Positions 4,568 to 5,429 of a stretch of DNA of 5,429 nucleotides are shown here, in pieces. How positions within the stretch are numbered: the first letter of the stretch is position 1; each line of letters begins with the position of its first letter. The translations under genes and the position numbers were made by a program. The notes below the pieces were generated by a model. The model had not been told where the DNA came from, made no database searches, and worked only from the letters and a program-made list of their open reading frames with translations. This DNA is from a bacterium (GTDB lineage: Bacteria; Vulcanimicrobiota; Xenobia; Xenobiales; Xenobiaceae). Where the stretch lies: positions 1-5,429 of the forward strand of contig JAFSXH010000260.1 of NCBI GenBank assembly GCA_017444165.1, read 5' to 3'.

Positions 4568-5429
4568 TTAATTTTAAAGATATTCTAAAAGCGGGACGAA
4601 CGGAACCTATTTCAGTATACACATCAAAACCATGTTCGAAAACACTGCCATTAATGTACACACACGCCGCGTTATTATCATCATCATTGCCACGCGAACG
4701 AAGCCAGTACCAAGCGAAGCCTTCATACAAATACGCACCATTGCTGACCGCAAAATCTGTAGGCTTTGCTCTGCGTTCCTTATCGTTGGCAAATAAATTT
4801 TTAATTTCATCGATACTCAACAAAAAGATATGATCCTTGGTGGAGGGGCCAGTACCATTATCAAGAGTAGTCAACTTAATCTGGGCTTTTTCCTTATCAT
4901 TAAAGGCATTGTTAAAAAATTCACTATTGAGCCACCTACGTAAAGTACAATCCTTCCACGTTATAGGCTCCAAATCTTCATTATAAGCTCTAGCATTCAG
5001 GGCATACTCGGATATAACTAATAAATCATCTTTATCTCGCCGCAACACCAGCCAAGATATAGGCCTAACTCTGCCTCTCGAGCCTTGAGGATAAAGGCCA
5101 AAATCAAAACACTCACCTACCTGCTTATCCTTATAGGATTCATACAATGAAGAGGCAGAGTGCTTGATATGTCTCTTTCTAGAACGATTTATGAACTCAT
5201 CAGCATTGTCTGGTTCAGATCGGGACGGTACAACATTTTCGATAAAGAAATAAAACAGAGGGACTATTAATAACACCAGCACTAAAATCAATAGAAATCT
5301 GTACTTCTTTACCGTTTTGCGATTATGATCACCTTTGCTATTCTTATCAATAGAAGAATGAGTATGGATACGACCTCGTGCCTCTATGTTACCTCGTTTA
5401 GCAGCTCTCTTAAACCATTTTACTGCTTC
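4539..5429 (-). CDS. Sel1 repeat - TM - DUF6273 protein, N-terminus off window
   Basis: The frame stays open to the right edge, so 296 residues are visible and the start lies outside. The TTG at 5291 is only an internal leucine codon. Residues 1-18 (EAVKWFKRAAKRGNIEAR) match the core of a Sel1-like repeat, a helical protein-protein interaction motif usually found in series. A basic stretch (29-44) precedes one hydrophobic membrane segment at about 45-63 (FLLILVLVLLIVPLFYFFI), and then a charged linker. Residues about 110-286 form a DUF6273 domain: FGLYPQG, ISWLVL, RRWLNSEFF, WYWLRSRG (240-247) and the closing VRPAF (277-281). This domain is common in gut bacteria and of unknown function. The basic flank suggests that the Sel1 part is cytoplasmic and DUF6273 is outside. 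It is the first visible gene of the minus-strand operon. Confidence 0.85.
   Translation of the reverse strand, partial: EAVKWFKRAAKRGNIEARGRIHTHSSIDKNSKGDHNRKTVKKYRFLLILVLVLLIVPLFYFFIENVVPSRSEPDNADEFINRSRKRHIKHSASSLYESYKDKQVGECFDFGLYPQGSRGRVRPISWLVLRRDKDDLLVISEYALNARAYNEDLEPITWKDCTLRRWLNSEFFNNAFNDKEKAQIKLTTLDNGTGPSTKDHIFLLSIDEIKNLFANDKERRAKPTDFAVSNGAYLYEGFAWYWLRSRGNDDDNNAACVYINGSVFEHGFDVYTEIGSVRPAFRISLKLNENNHTGHR

Noticed and set aside
4650..4720. Diversity-generating retroelement variable region in the DUF6273 C-terminus
   Set aside because: The NDDDNN stretch and final VRPAF recall lectin-fold variable proteins, but no template repeat or reverse transcriptase is in the window and the codons (mostly GAT and AAT) show no clear adenine-mutagenesis pattern.

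Overview
The window looks like bacterial chromosome from a fermentative, probably anaerobic organism with an outer membrane. Acetate kinase points to acetate fermentation. A GT9 (heptosyltransferase-type) glycosyltransferase points to lipopolysaccharide or another surface glycan. The RNase Z-like hydrolase, small nitroreductase and DUF6273 protein are of kinds common in gut anaerobes. Base composition is moderately AT-rich, and intergenic DNA is much richer in AT and in repeats than the genes. I cannot assign a phylum from the sequence alone.

Layout. Positions 1-275 are non-coding and full of inverted and direct repeats, ending in the likely acetate kinase terminator. ackA (276-1520, minus) is transcribed divergently from a GT9 glycosyltransferase gene (1597-2652, plus) across a 76-bp spacer. 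A small membrane-protein gene (2668-2931, plus) follows 15 bp after the GT9 gene. A 301-bp gap (2932-3232) separates these from genes arriving on the other strand. It holds a long imperfect inverted repeat built from 7-bp units and bordered by a signature that also occurs near position 200. On the minus strand, reading inward from the right edge, are three closely packed genes: a protein cut by the window edge (Sel1-like repeat, one membrane segment, DUF6273 domain), an MBL-fold RNase Z-like hydrolase overlapping it by 29 bp, and a short nitroreductase 21 bp further on. These three probably form one operon whose promoter lies outside the window.

The genes do not form one obvious pathway. ackA gives ATP and acetate. 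The GT9 gene and its small partner probably serve the cell envelope. The minus-strand trio combines a membrane-anchored protein of unknown role with two soluble enzymes of unknown substrate. The points most worth a second look are: the Sel1-membrane-DUF6273 architecture, visible only when the reading frame is followed to the window edge; two plus-strand genes with no Shine-Dalgarno sequence whose promoter-like elements place the transcription start at or next to the ATG; and the dispersed repeat family in the intergenic DNA. I did not see a clearly new defence or mobile system.
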